From positions 1-11,236 of the forward strand of contig CAJOLG010000101.1 of NCBI GenBank assembly GCA_905235315.1: 11,236 nucleotides of DNA, in the 5' to 3' direction. A program made the translations under genes and the position numbers. Under the pieces are notes generated by a model. That model did not search any database. It was not told the DNA's origin and was given only the letters and a program-made list of their open reading frames with translations. The stretch is from an uncultured Solobacterium sp. (lineage in GTDB: Bacteria > Bacillota_I > Bacilli_A > Erysipelotrichales > Erysipelotrichaceae). This document shows positions 1-5,983 of this stretch, piece after piece (positions within the stretch are counted from its first letter, which is position 1; every line of letters begins with the position of its first letter).

Positions 1-252
1 ATCCGCGAAGCCTGCCATGGCCTCATCGATTCCGTTGTCGACAATTTCCCATACAAGATGATGAAGACCTTTGGAGCTGGTGCTTGCGATATACATACCG
101 GGACGCTTGCGTACGGCTTCCAGTCCGTCCAAAACCTGAATTTTGTCATCCGTGTATTCATCCTCATCCGGATGGAAATCTGCTTCCCCTTCCACAAACG
201 CAGGTTTTGTCTCTGTTTCGTTCAACTGTTCGTTCTTCTCTTCTTCACTCAT
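1..252 (-). CDS. gyrB: DNA gyrase subunit B, N-terminal part (cut by window edge)
   Basis: GyrB is the ATPase subunit of DNA gyrase, the type II topoisomerase that introduces negative supercoils. Only the first 84 codons are present, and the gene continues past base 1. I translated the minus strand from the ATG at 252. After an acidic N-terminus comes the start of the GHKL ATPase domain: IQVLDGLEAVRKRPGMYI at about residues 38-55, then HHLVWEIVDNGIDEAMAG, whose EIVDN holds the ATP-binding Asn. These are near-exact family signatures. The start overlaps the recF stop (ATGA, 249-252) and is preceded by GGGAGG inside the recF 3' end, so the two genes are translationally coupled. The acidic leader before IQVL is roughly 25 residues longer than that of B. 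subtilis GyrB as I remember it. Confidence 0.97.
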   Translation of the reverse strand, partial: MSEEEKNEQLNETETKPAFVEGEADFHPDEDEYTDDKIQVLDGLEAVRKRPGMYIASTSSKGLHHLVWEIVDNGIDEAMAGFAD

Positions 253-1346
253 ACGCTGCCTCCCTGTATCGTTCCGTTCCGGATCCGGAACTCCGTGAGG
301 TTACCCTGCCGGAGAAAGTCCGGAAATTCCGTACCGGTTATCACACACTGATACGGTTTTGAAATCAGACCCATCAGTGTTTTCTGCCGTTCTCTGTCAA
401 GTTCGGAGAGCACATCATCCAGCAGTAATACCGCCCGGGTATGCGCTGTCTCCTCAATGTAGTTCATAATGCTGAGGCGGAATGCCAGCAGGATCATCCG
501 TTTCTGTCCCTGGCTGGCGCTGTTGATCACATTCTCCCCGTTAAGGGAAAAACTGATGTCTTCCCGGTGAATCCCGCTGCCGGTGCTTTTGAATTCCAGG
601 TCTTTTGCCCGGGTTTCCGCATACATCCGCTTCAGGGTTTCCATCAGCTCCTCTTCCCGTACCTCCTCACTGACGCAGGAGTGGTAGTTCAGCTTCGCTT
701 CCAGCGGATCATCCGCCAGGCTCTGATAGAAGCCGGTGAGCGTCCGGTTTACGGACGCAATGAAGGCCCGCCGCTCTTTGATCACGGTTACGGCTTCCGC
801 CGCCATGCGCTCTTCCAGAACCTCAAGATAGCTTTCATCCGGATGAAACTCTTTTAACAGAGAATTGCGGTCTCTGAGCAGATTCCGGTAGTTCTTAAGG
901 GCGGAAAGACAGGCCGAGGATACTTTGGTAATTTCCTGGTCCAGCATTCGTCTGCGATCCCGCGGGGCATCCAGAAAGATGCTGAGATCGTCCGGCGAAA
1001 ACAGCACAGTGTTCAGCCGCCCGACAAACTCACTCGTCTTTTTTACCGGAACCCGGTTTACGGAAAGCGTCTTGCCGGAAGAATGAATCACCGCATCGAG
1101 ACGGGTATCCCGCCGTTCATCGCTTACCGTACAGGAGAGACCCGCAAAGTCACACCCGTTACGAATTAAAAGGGAATCGTTCATCGTCCGGAAGGATCTT
1201 GTCATAGAGAGGTAGACAAGACTCTCCAGAAGATTTGTCTTTCCCTGTGCATTCGGCCCGGAGATCAGATTGAGTTCCGGGTTTAAACGGAGTTCTGCGG
1301 ATTCATAATTCCGGAAATTTCTGACCCGAAGGGTTTTGACGATCAT
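249..1346 (-). CDS. recF: DNA replication and repair protein RecF
   Basis: RecF is an SMC/ABC-like ATPase. With RecO and RecR it loads RecA at single-strand gaps and stalled forks. The product has 365 residues, close to the usual ~370. Visible motifs are Walker A GPNAQGKT (residues 30-37), the RecF-typical VLFSPDDL (114-121), GIHREDI (258-264), the ABC signature SQGQKR (278-283), Walker B AVLLLDDV (305-312) and the D-loop SELD (314-317). All ATPase elements are intact. The ATG at 1346 overlaps the yaaA stop (ATGA), with an AGGTGG-like site immediately upstream, which fits coupled translation. The stop overlaps gyrB in the same way. The start agrees with the family N-terminus (IVKTLRVRNFRNY). 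Confidence 0.97.
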   Translation of the reverse strand: MIVKTLRVRNFRNYESAELRLNPELNLISGPNAQGKTNLLESLVYLSMTRSFRTMNDSLLIRNGCDFAGLSCTVSDERRDTRLDAVIHSSGKTLSVNRVPVKKTSEFVGRLNTVLFSPDDLSIFLDAPRDRRRMLDQEITKVSSACLSALKNYRNLLRDRNSLLKEFHPDESYLEVLEERMAAEAVTVIKERRAFIASVNRTLTGFYQSLADDPLEAKLNYHSCVSEEVREEELMETLKRMYAETRAKDLEFKSTGSGIHREDISFSLNGENVINSASQGQKRMILLAFRLSIMNYIEETAHTRAVLLLDDVLSELDRERQKTLMGLISKPYQCVITGTEFPDFLRQGNLTEFRIRNGTIQGGSV

Positions 1347-1540
1347 TCCACCTTCACGGTGCTGCCGGCCGCCTCCACTGTATCTCCGGGGTACAGTTTT
1401 CGCCCGCGGCGCAGCTCGGTTTCTCCGTTGACCGTTACTTCTCCGGCCCGGATCATCAGTTTTGCCTGACCGCCGCTTTCCGCAAGATCACAAAGCTTTA
1501 AAAACTGTTCAAGCCGGATGTATTCCGTACTGATTTTCAT
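1343..1540 (-). CDS. yaaA: S4-domain RNA-binding protein YaaA
   Basis: This is a small protein consisting almost entirely of an S4 RNA-binding domain. It is the conserved passenger gene between dnaN and recF in Bacillota. From the ATG at 1540 it has 65 residues. The S4 pattern is clear: RLEQFLKLCDLAESGGQAK, then RAGEVTVNGETELRRGRKLYPGDTV. A GTG at 1552 would add four residues (MKTG), but the ATG aligns better with the family and has a GGGGTG site about nine bases upstream. The ribosomal connection is inferred from the S4 fold; the exact function is unsettled. The stop overlaps recF. It is probably the first gene of a yaaA-recF-gyrB transcript. Confidence 0.9.
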   Translation of the reverse strand: MKISTEYIRLEQFLKLCDLAESGGQAKLMIRAGEVTVNGETELRRGRKLYPGDTVEAAGSTVKVE

Positions 1541-1583
1541 CCCTGTTTTCACCCCGTTTTCGCAGTCCTTTCAGACCACTTGA

Positions 1584-1592
1584 ATTATACCA
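1584..1592 (-). promoter_or_regulatory. Extended -10 promoter for yaaA-recF-gyrB
   Basis: On the minus strand this reads TGGTATAAT, a perfect -10 hexamer preceded by a TGn extension. There is no convincing -35 at 16-18 bases, as is common for extended -10 promoters. Transcription would begin near 1577, about 37 bases before the yaaA ATG. The dnaN terminator lies upstream, so this would be the main promoter of the downstream genes. Sequence-based prediction only. Confidence 0.6.
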
Positions 1593-1634
1593 TAAAACCC
1601 GCATAAAATTGCGCTTTTTTGCGTGTTTTTACAC

Positions 1635-1668
1635 AAAAAAACAAACCCGTTTTCCGGCTTGTTTTTTT
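1635..1668 (-). terminator. Imperfect, possibly bidirectional terminator-like hairpin
   Basis: A run of seven A, then CAA, pairs perfectly with TTG and a run of seven T, giving ten base pairs. Above this the stem continues with two mismatches around CC/GG and closes on a TTTT loop. Either strand would end in a seven-U tract. It sits between the dnaN terminator and the yaaA promoter and could act as a back-up stop for leftward transcription. The upper stem is weak, so confidence is limited. Confidence 0.4.
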
Positions 1669-1786
1669 CACCCCTGATCCGGGTCTGTTTTCATAAATTT
1701 TTCATAGTTTTCATACCGGAAATGCCATAAAAAGATGCCGGATTTTTCTAATTCAGGCTGTGAACAACCGATCAATTCCAAAATTT

Positions 1787-1800
1787 CGCGTTTAAACGCG
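1787..1800. repeat. 14-bp perfect palindrome
   Basis: CGCGTTTAAACGCG reads identically on both strands, with no loop. It lies in the dnaN-yaaA gap about 195 bases upstream of the yaaA promoter. A gapless palindrome is more like a dimeric protein-binding site than a terminator, and there is no T-tract. No regulator is identified. Confidence 0.45.
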
Positions 1801-1962
1801 CTCTGGGGCAGGAAAGCTTCCGGACGGACTCATATTCCTTCCATCGTTTTATTTCGCCCTGAACTGTGAAAAAACGGGCCTGTATGAGAAAAATTTCCGG
1901 GAAGCCTGTTTTTGAAAATCCAAGACCGGATTTTTAAGGAAACAAAACCCGTAATGAACCGG

Positions 1963-2008
1963 AAAAAAAGAAAAGCCTGTATTACATAGGGTACATGGTA
2001 ATACAGGC
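1963..2008 (-). terminator. Rho-independent terminator of dnaA-dnaN
   Basis: The stem is GCCTGTATTAC (1975-1985) pairing with GTAATACAGGC (1998-2008), eleven perfect base pairs around a 12-base loop. On the minus strand it is followed by TTTTCTTTTTTT. It starts 23 bases after the dnaN stop codon. It separates dnaA-dnaN transcription from yaaA-recF-gyrB. Confidence 0.85.
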
Positions 2009-2031
2009 CTTCTGAATTGTCTGGTTTGTCC

Positions 2032-3159
2032 TCAGTTGTATGTGCGTACCGGAAGCACCAGCTGCAGGATGGAATCATCGCCGCCTTCATTGACGAGGAT
2101 GAAGGGCTTCATGTTTTCCGTGAAGCGGATCTTTACATTCTCCGTCGACAGGGATTTCAGCGCATCCGAGAGATAATTCCCGGAGAAACTGATATCCAGC
2201 GGGGTGCCTTCATAGCTTACCGCATTGAGACTTTCATTGTATTCGCCGATTTCCTGGGATTTGCAGGAGATGAGAATATCATCTGCCGCATTGATTTCCA
2301 GCCGGATGATCGTCATATTGTCGGTCTTGATAAAGGACGAACGGTCTACCGCAGAAAGCAGCTGGCGGCGGTTGATCACGAGATCATCATTGAATGCGGT
2401 CGGAATCAGCCGGTCGGTCTCCGGATAGTTTCCTTCCAGCATCGTGGACTGCAGAACGGTATTCCCGCTGCGGAACTGGATCTTCTTTTCACTGAGCGCG
2501 ATATGAATCGTTTCCTCTCCCGCAAAAATCGTGCGGGCTTCATTCAGGCATTTTGCCGGAACGGTAACCGAGAACGGCTCGGCGGAAAGCGCAATCTCCT
2601 TGCGGGCAAGCCGGAAGCTGTCCGTTGCGGTGCAGGTGATCTTTTCCCCGTCGCTGCGCATATTGACGCCGGTGAGAACCGGACGGGTTTCTTTTACCGA
2701 TGCCGCAAACGCAGTACCGGAGATCACATTGCTGAGGAGTTCATAACTCATTTCAAAGCGGGTGGAAGGTTCACTGAAATCGATGGTCGGATAATCCGAC
2801 GGACGATACCCGTTGATGCGGAATTCCGCTTTCTCGCCGGAGAAATGAGTAAGTGTTCCGTCAATGATCTCAATGGAAATCTCATCGCTGTCGATCTTAC
2901 GCACAATATCAATCAGATACCGGGAATCAATTACAATCGAGCCTTCATCGAGAATCGTAAGCCCCAGTTTGTCATTCTGTTCATTGGACAGTGTCTGGAC
3001 AATCGAGAGACTTGCGTCACTGGATGTGATTCTCAGAATGCCGTTTTCCACTTCAATCCGGATACCGATGAGAATGGGTACCGGAGAATTGGATGAGATT
3101 GCGCGTGAAGCTGTGCTCAGCGCGTTGTAGAACATCTGTTTATTGACTTTGAAGTTCAT
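2032..3159 (-). CDS. dnaN: DNA polymerase III beta subunit (sliding clamp)
   Basis: DnaN is the ring-shaped dimeric clamp that tethers DNA polymerase III to the template and recruits many replication and repair proteins. The product is 375 residues, the usual size for a clamp of three repeated domains. Recognisable family stretches are RPVLTGV, the TATDSFRLA segment in the middle domain, and the C-terminal LQLVLPVRTYN, which is almost diagnostic. The ATG at 3159 has a strong AGGAGG (complement of 3167-3172) seven bases upstream. It lies 143 bases downstream of dnaA on the same strand, as in most Bacillota, and ends at a strong terminator. A possible own promoter is at 3256-3264. Confidence 0.98.
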   Translation of the reverse strand: MNFKVNKQMFYNALSTASRAISSNSPVPILIGIRIEVENGILRITSSDASLSIVQTLSNEQNDKLGLTILDEGSIVIDSRYLIDIVRKIDSDEISIEIIDGTLTHFSGEKAEFRINGYRPSDYPTIDFSEPSTRFEMSYELLSNVISGTAFAASVKETRPVLTGVNMRSDGEKITCTATDSFRLARKEIALSAEPFSVTVPAKCLNEARTIFAGEETIHIALSEKKIQFRSGNTVLQSTMLEGNYPETDRLIPTAFNDDLVINRRQLLSAVDRSSFIKTDNMTIIRLEINAADDILISCKSQEIGEYNESLNAVSYEGTPLDISFSGNYLSDALKSLSTENVKIRFTENMKPFILVNEGGDDSILQLVLPVRTYN

Positions 3160-3194
3160 AAAGCTGCCTCCTGGAATATGCAGTTAATACAGGT

Positions 3195-3227
3195 AATCAT
3201 TATTAGCCCGGTGGATATTGTGGAAAA
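3195..3227 (-). other. Putative basal unwinding element (DnaA boxes, GC spacer, DnaA-trios)
   Basis: Read on the minus strand (dnaA to dnaN direction) there are two abutting DnaA boxes, TTTTCCACA (3219-3227, one mismatch to TTATCCACA) and ATATCCACC (3210-3218, two mismatches). A GGG spacer (3207-3209) follows, then the triplets CTA, ATA, ATG, ATT (3195-3206). The central T of each triplet is constant, so the opposite strand carries a central A in every triplet, the hallmark of DnaA-trios. The order box-box-GC-trio and the location between dnaA and dnaN match the unwinding site described for B. subtilis. Duplex melting by DnaA would begin here. The assignment rests on motif order and position. 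Confidence 0.65.
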
Positions 3228-3255
3228 CGTTCTATTTCCGCAGAACCACGCAGTT

Positions 3256-3264
3256 ATTTTACCA
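3256..3264 (-). promoter_or_regulatory. Candidate dnaN promoter (extended -10)
   Basis: The minus strand reads TGGTAAAAT: a five-of-six -10 hexamer with a TGn extension, about 100 bases upstream of the dnaN start and just upstream of the tandem DnaA boxes. No good -35 is seen. If used, its transcript would cross the putative unwinding site. Low-to-moderate support. Confidence 0.35.
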
Positions 3265-3302
3265 TCCGCCATGGTTGGTTAAAAGATGAAAACTGGGGAA
3301 AA

Positions 3303-4679
3303 TCAGTTGGAGAGAAGTTTTTCAATCTCACTGACCGCTGTCGCAAGCGAAGGGTCGGTGTGCATCTGTTTCTCCACCTTTGTGCAGGCAGAGATGATTG
3401 TGGTATGGTCCCGGCCGCCGAATTCATCGCCGATTTTCATATAGGAGAGATCCAGCAGCTTGCGGCAGAGATAGATGGAAATATGCCGTGCACTGGAAAT
3501 ATTCTTCGTGCGCGTCTTGCCGGTGATCTGCTGGCGGGTAAGGCCGTAATAATCCGCTACGGTCTTGATGATCTTGCCCGGGGATAACCCGGTCTTGTCA
3601 GAGACAACCGCCTGATTGCGCAAAGCGCTTACAACGGTTTCAAATTTAATAACGCCTTTATCCTTCTGAAACATGATGGCATAGAACAGAACCCGGTTCC
3701 ATGCGCCTTCGAGATCCCGGACATTGCCGGAGAAGTTGGACGCAATATACGTAAGGCCTTCTTCTTCCACATCTTCAATGTCATTCCCGCTGTTTTTGAT
3801 CTTCATCTGCAGGATGGCCCGGCTCGTCTCAAATTCCGGAGAATCGATACCGACGGATAATCCGCTCGAGAAGCGGCTGATCAGACGGTCTTCCAGCCCT
3901 TTGATTTCCTTCGGCTGCCGGTCGGATGCGATACAGATCTGTTTCCGGTTGTTCACCAGCTCGTTGTATATGGAAAAGAAAATCTCATGGCTCTTCTCCT
4001 TGCCCGCAAGGAACTGGATATCATCCACGAGCAGAAGATCCATGGAGCACATGTATTGTTTGAAGGCATCGATTTTATTATTCTGAATCGCCTTGACGAC
4101 TTTATCCACAAACTTGAGAGATTCAATATAATAGACGTTTTTATCGGGATAATTCTTTTTGACATAGTTTCCGATGGCCATCAGAAGATGTGTTTTTCCA
4201 AGGCCCGAATTGCCGAAAATAAAGAGCGGATTGAAGTACTGTCCGGGATTCACCGCGCAGGCAAGCGCAGCCGCATGGCTTTCGCGGTTACAGTCGCCGA
4301 CAACGAACTGTTCAAACGTATGTTCCGGGTTGATGGGCATGGATTTGAAATCGTCATCCATGGCAATCACCGGATCGAAGGATTCCGCCTTGAGCAGCGT
4401 ATCGAGATCGCTCTCAAGAATAAATTCCACCGGAATCATCCCGTCGCTGTAATGCAGTTCACTGAAGGCGGCGCTGACCATGTCGGCGTTCTGCTTCATG
4501 ACCTCTCTTGCGATGACATTTTCCGTAACGATAACGGCCTTTTTATCGTTCAGCTCTTCAATAAATGAAGTGCGGTAAAACGTATCCATTACCGTCGGAT
4601 CCACTTTTCCGTTCGCCAGTAAATATTCCAGAGTCCGGTTCCAGGCTTCGGCCAGAAACTGATCTTTCGTGTGTGTCAT
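3303..4679 (-). CDS. dnaA: Chromosomal replication initiator DnaA
   Basis: DnaA is the AAA+ ATPase that binds DnaA boxes, oligomerises and melts the origin. It is also a transcription factor that often represses its own gene. From the ATG at 4679 it has 458 residues, a normal length. Domains: the N-terminal helicase-loading domain (about 1-80), a short linker, then the AAA+ core with Walker A GNSGLGKTH (156-164), Walker B LLLVDDIQF (215-223), arginine finger region DRLISRFSSGL (264-274) and sensor II region GNVRDLEGA (318-326). The C-terminal DNA-binding domain has the signature FGGRDHTTIISA (420-431). A TTG at 4709 would add ten residues. The ATG is preferred because AGGGG lies ten bases upstream and the protein then begins like other DnaA proteins. 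DnaA boxes lie directly upstream, consistent with autoregulation. Confidence 0.98.
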   Translation of the reverse strand: MTHTKDQFLAEAWNRTLEYLLANGKVDPTVMDTFYRTSFIEELNDKKAVIVTENVIAREVMKQNADMVSAAFSELHYSDGMIPVEFILESDLDTLLKAESFDPVIAMDDDFKSMPINPEHTFEQFVVGDCNRESHAAALACAVNPGQYFNPLFIFGNSGLGKTHLLMAIGNYVKKNYPDKNVYYIESLKFVDKVVKAIQNNKIDAFKQYMCSMDLLLVDDIQFLAGKEKSHEIFFSIYNELVNNRKQICIASDRQPKEIKGLEDRLISRFSSGLSVGIDSPEFETSRAILQMKIKNSGNDIEDVEEEGLTYIASNFSGNVRDLEGAWNRVLFYAIMFQKDKGVIKFETVVSALRNQAVVSDKTGLSPGKIIKTVADYYGLTRQQITGKTRTKNISSARHISIYLCRKLLDLSYMKIGDEFGGRDHTTIISACTKVEKQMHTDPSLATAVSEIEKLLSN

Positions 4680-4731
4680 AAAATTCAATCCCCTGATGCG
4701 TGTATTCAAATTTTATGACTGTAAATGCATA

Positions 4732-5100
4732 AAATCCACAGGTAAATTGTGGTAAAAAAATTTATCCACATAAGAAAAAGTGAAAAACCTCGTTTATGCC
4801 GTAAGAATCAGGGGTTATCCACCATTTTCAACAAATTTTATTGGGGATAAAATTGTGGATAATTTTACCACCGGTGCGAAACCCGCGTTTTATGTTGATA
4901 AATTGTGAGAATTATTGAAAAACACACAAGTTATTAACCGCAGAAAATGGCTTAATTATGCGGGTTTTTAAGAAAACCACAGTTTTCCACAAATGTGGAA
5001 AACTGATACAGGAAAACGGTGAACAGCCGGTGGATAACCGGAAATTCTTATTGAAAAAATGTAAGAAAATTTCAAAGTTAGCAACATAAATAAAGAAACA
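4732..5100. other. oriC: Chromosomal origin oriC, upstream DnaA-box cluster
   Basis: DnaA boxes (TTATCCACA or complement): perfect at 4762-4770 (+) and 4854-4862 (-). One mismatch at 4815-4823 (+), 4842-4850 (-), 4893-4901 (-), 4983-4991 (+), 4994-5002 (-) and 5029-5037 (-). Two mismatches at 4732-4740 (+) and 4748-4756 (-). The octamer AAATTGTG recurs at 4744, 4850 and 4900, and CAAATTTTAT occurs at 4707 and 4832. An AT-rich block fills 5041-5097. With the boxes in the dnaA-dnaN spacer this makes a bipartite origin flanking dnaA. The dnaA promoter must also lie here, but I could not choose one hexamer pair with confidence. Confidence 0.92.
4981..5004. repeat. 24-bp palindrome of two facing DnaA boxes
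   Basis: Arms AGTTTTCCACA (4981-4991) and TGTGGAAAACT (4994-5004) are perfect inverted repeats around a two-base centre (AA). Each arm contains a DnaA box with a single mismatch (TTTTCCACA). The symmetric pairing places the two sites nose to nose, so they may bind DnaA cooperatively. There is no T-tract beyond it, so it is not read as a terminator. Confidence 0.8.
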
Positions 5101-5115
5101 GCGGAATTCCGCTGT
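5085..5115 (-). terminator. Terminator of cutC, shielding oriC
   Basis: An 18-bp palindrome at 5098-5115 forms a stem ACAGCGG/CCGCTGT with an AATT loop. On the minus strand it is followed by TTTCTTTATTTATG. It lies 24 bases after the cutC stop codon and would stop leftward transcripts before they enter the DnaA-box cluster. The U-tract is interrupted, so efficiency is uncertain. Confidence 0.7.
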
Positions 5116-5139
5116 CAGAAGGCTGTTTCAATCCGGATA

Positions 5140-5928
5140 TCAGGCCGGCTCATTGGTTTTTTCGTATTGTTCTTCCCGCAGAAGCTCCGCATCTTCCCGT
5201 GTCAGTACGGTATTGCGGGCAGGGCTCTTTGACTGCAGCTTCTGATATACCGCCTGGATATTCCGGGCATCCACCGCAGGATAGAAACCGCTGTCATTCC
5301 GGTCGGATTTGGCGGTCATATGAAACTGAGAGGCGCCGGTTTCTTCCAGTACTTCGAGAATGTTTTCGGCCCGGATTCCGCAGCCCGGAAGAATCTCAAT
5401 CCTGGATCCGTATTTCCGAATCAGGTCCCGGATACAGGAAGCGCCCAAACGCGCAGTTTCTTTCCGGCCGCTGGTAAGAATGCGGTCTGCCCCGCAGGCG
5501 ATCAGAGTGTTTACCGCAGAGTCCGGATCGGGCACGAGATCAAATGCGCGGTGAAAGACCGCGGTCTTTCCATAGCGGTGGATCAGGTCACACATCGCGT
5601 TTGTCTCGGGTTCCCTGACGGAATGATCCGGGTTCAGAATGCCGAAGACAATGCCGTCGGCTCCGTGCTTCAGTAAGATCTCTGCGTCTTCCTTCATGAC
5701 GCTAAGTTCGGTTTCGGTATAGACAAAGCCTGCGCCCCGCGGCCGCACCATGCACAGGATGGGAAGGGAGGTATGGCGTTTTGCGGCCTCAAGAACCGCA
5801 AGGGAGGGAGTCAGGCCCCCGAGCTCCAGCGCGCTGTTGAGTTCGATGCGGTCCACCGGAAACCGGGATGCGGTGATCACATCCTCAATCCCTCCGGCAC
5901 AGATTTCTACGGTATAACGGTCAAACAT
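5140..5928 (-). CDS. cutC: CutC family protein (copper homeostasis annotation)
   Basis: This is a TIM-barrel protein of the CutC family, 262 residues. The family name comes from a proposed role in copper tolerance, but the biochemical activity is not established. Family signatures: VEICAGG (7-13), RIEL-x-SALELGGLTPS (28-42), VRPRGAGFVY (61-70), ADGIVFGIL (90-98), AVFHRAFD (123-130), DRILTSG (148-154) and GCGIRAENI (182-190). The cysteine usually found after RIEL, as in E. coli ELC, is Asn31 here. A C-terminal extension of about 50 residues follows the core. The ATG at 5928 gives the family N-terminus, but there is no strong ribosome binding site. It is transcribed toward the origin, diverging from the acetyltransferase gene 55 bases away. 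Its link to copper in this organism is inference from the family name only. Confidence 0.9.
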   Translation of the reverse strand: MFDRYTVEICAGGIEDVITASRFPVDRIELNSALELGGLTPSLAVLEAAKRHTSLPILCMVRPRGAGFVYTETELSVMKEDAEILLKHGADGIVFGILNPDHSVREPETNAMCDLIHRYGKTAVFHRAFDLVPDPDSAVNTLIACGADRILTSGRKETARLGASCIRDLIRKYGSRIEILPGCGIRAENILEVLEETGASQFHMTAKSDRNDSGFYPAVDARNIQAVYQKLQSKSPARNTVLTREDAELLREEQYEKTNEPA

Positions 5929-5957
5929 TGCGATATACGGTCACTTTCTTTTGTATT

Positions 5958-5963
5958 ATTATA
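5958..5963 (-). promoter_or_regulatory. Candidate cutC -10 element
   Basis: The minus strand carries a perfect TATAAT. A start near 5951 would give a leader of about 23 bases before the cutC ATG. A -35 is poor (TTCATA at 19-base spacing). The plus strand of the same AT-rich core reads TATTAT twice (5954-5959 and 5957-5962), a possible -10 for the divergent acetyltransferase gene, so the two promoters may overlap. Confidence 0.4.
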
Positions 5964-5983
5964 CGCAGAAAGAGGAAGTTCAT

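Larger units (their letters stand above)
1553..2031. other. 479-bp gene-free gap between dnaN and yaaA
   Basis: No credible coding sequence is present. The one longer minus-strand frame here (1830-2090) runs into dnaN and lacks a ribosome binding site or recognisable protein. The gap is AT-rich compared with its neighbours. It contains the dnaN terminator (1963-2008), a second terminator-like hairpin (1635-1668), a small hairpin (AAAATCC/GGATTTT, 1915-1934), a 14-bp palindrome (1787-1800) and the yaaA promoter (1584-1592). GCCTGT occurs in three places on the plus strand (about 1879, 1904 and 1975). In B. subtilis, as I recall, the dnaN-yaaA spacing is much shorter. What the central 1670-1960 portion does is unknown. 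Confidence 0.6.

Noticed and set aside
1716..1748. CCGG-flanked hairpin followed by TTTTT, considered as a terminator.
   Set aside because: Only four outer base pairs form around a large unpaired interior; too weak.
1830..2090. An 86-codon minus-strand frame in the dnaN-yaaA gap, considered as a small gene.
   Set aside because: It overlaps the dnaN 3' end and spans the dnaN terminator, with no ribosome binding site or recognisable protein.
2017..3096. A 359-codon open frame on the plus strand opposite dnaN.
   Set aside because: It is wholly antisense to a certain dnaN, has no ribosome binding site or recognisable domain, and its composition is what the complement of dnaN codons gives.
3987..4568. 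A 193-codon plus-strand open frame opposite dnaA.
   Set aside because: It lies inside dnaA on the other strand, with no start signal and no family resemblance.
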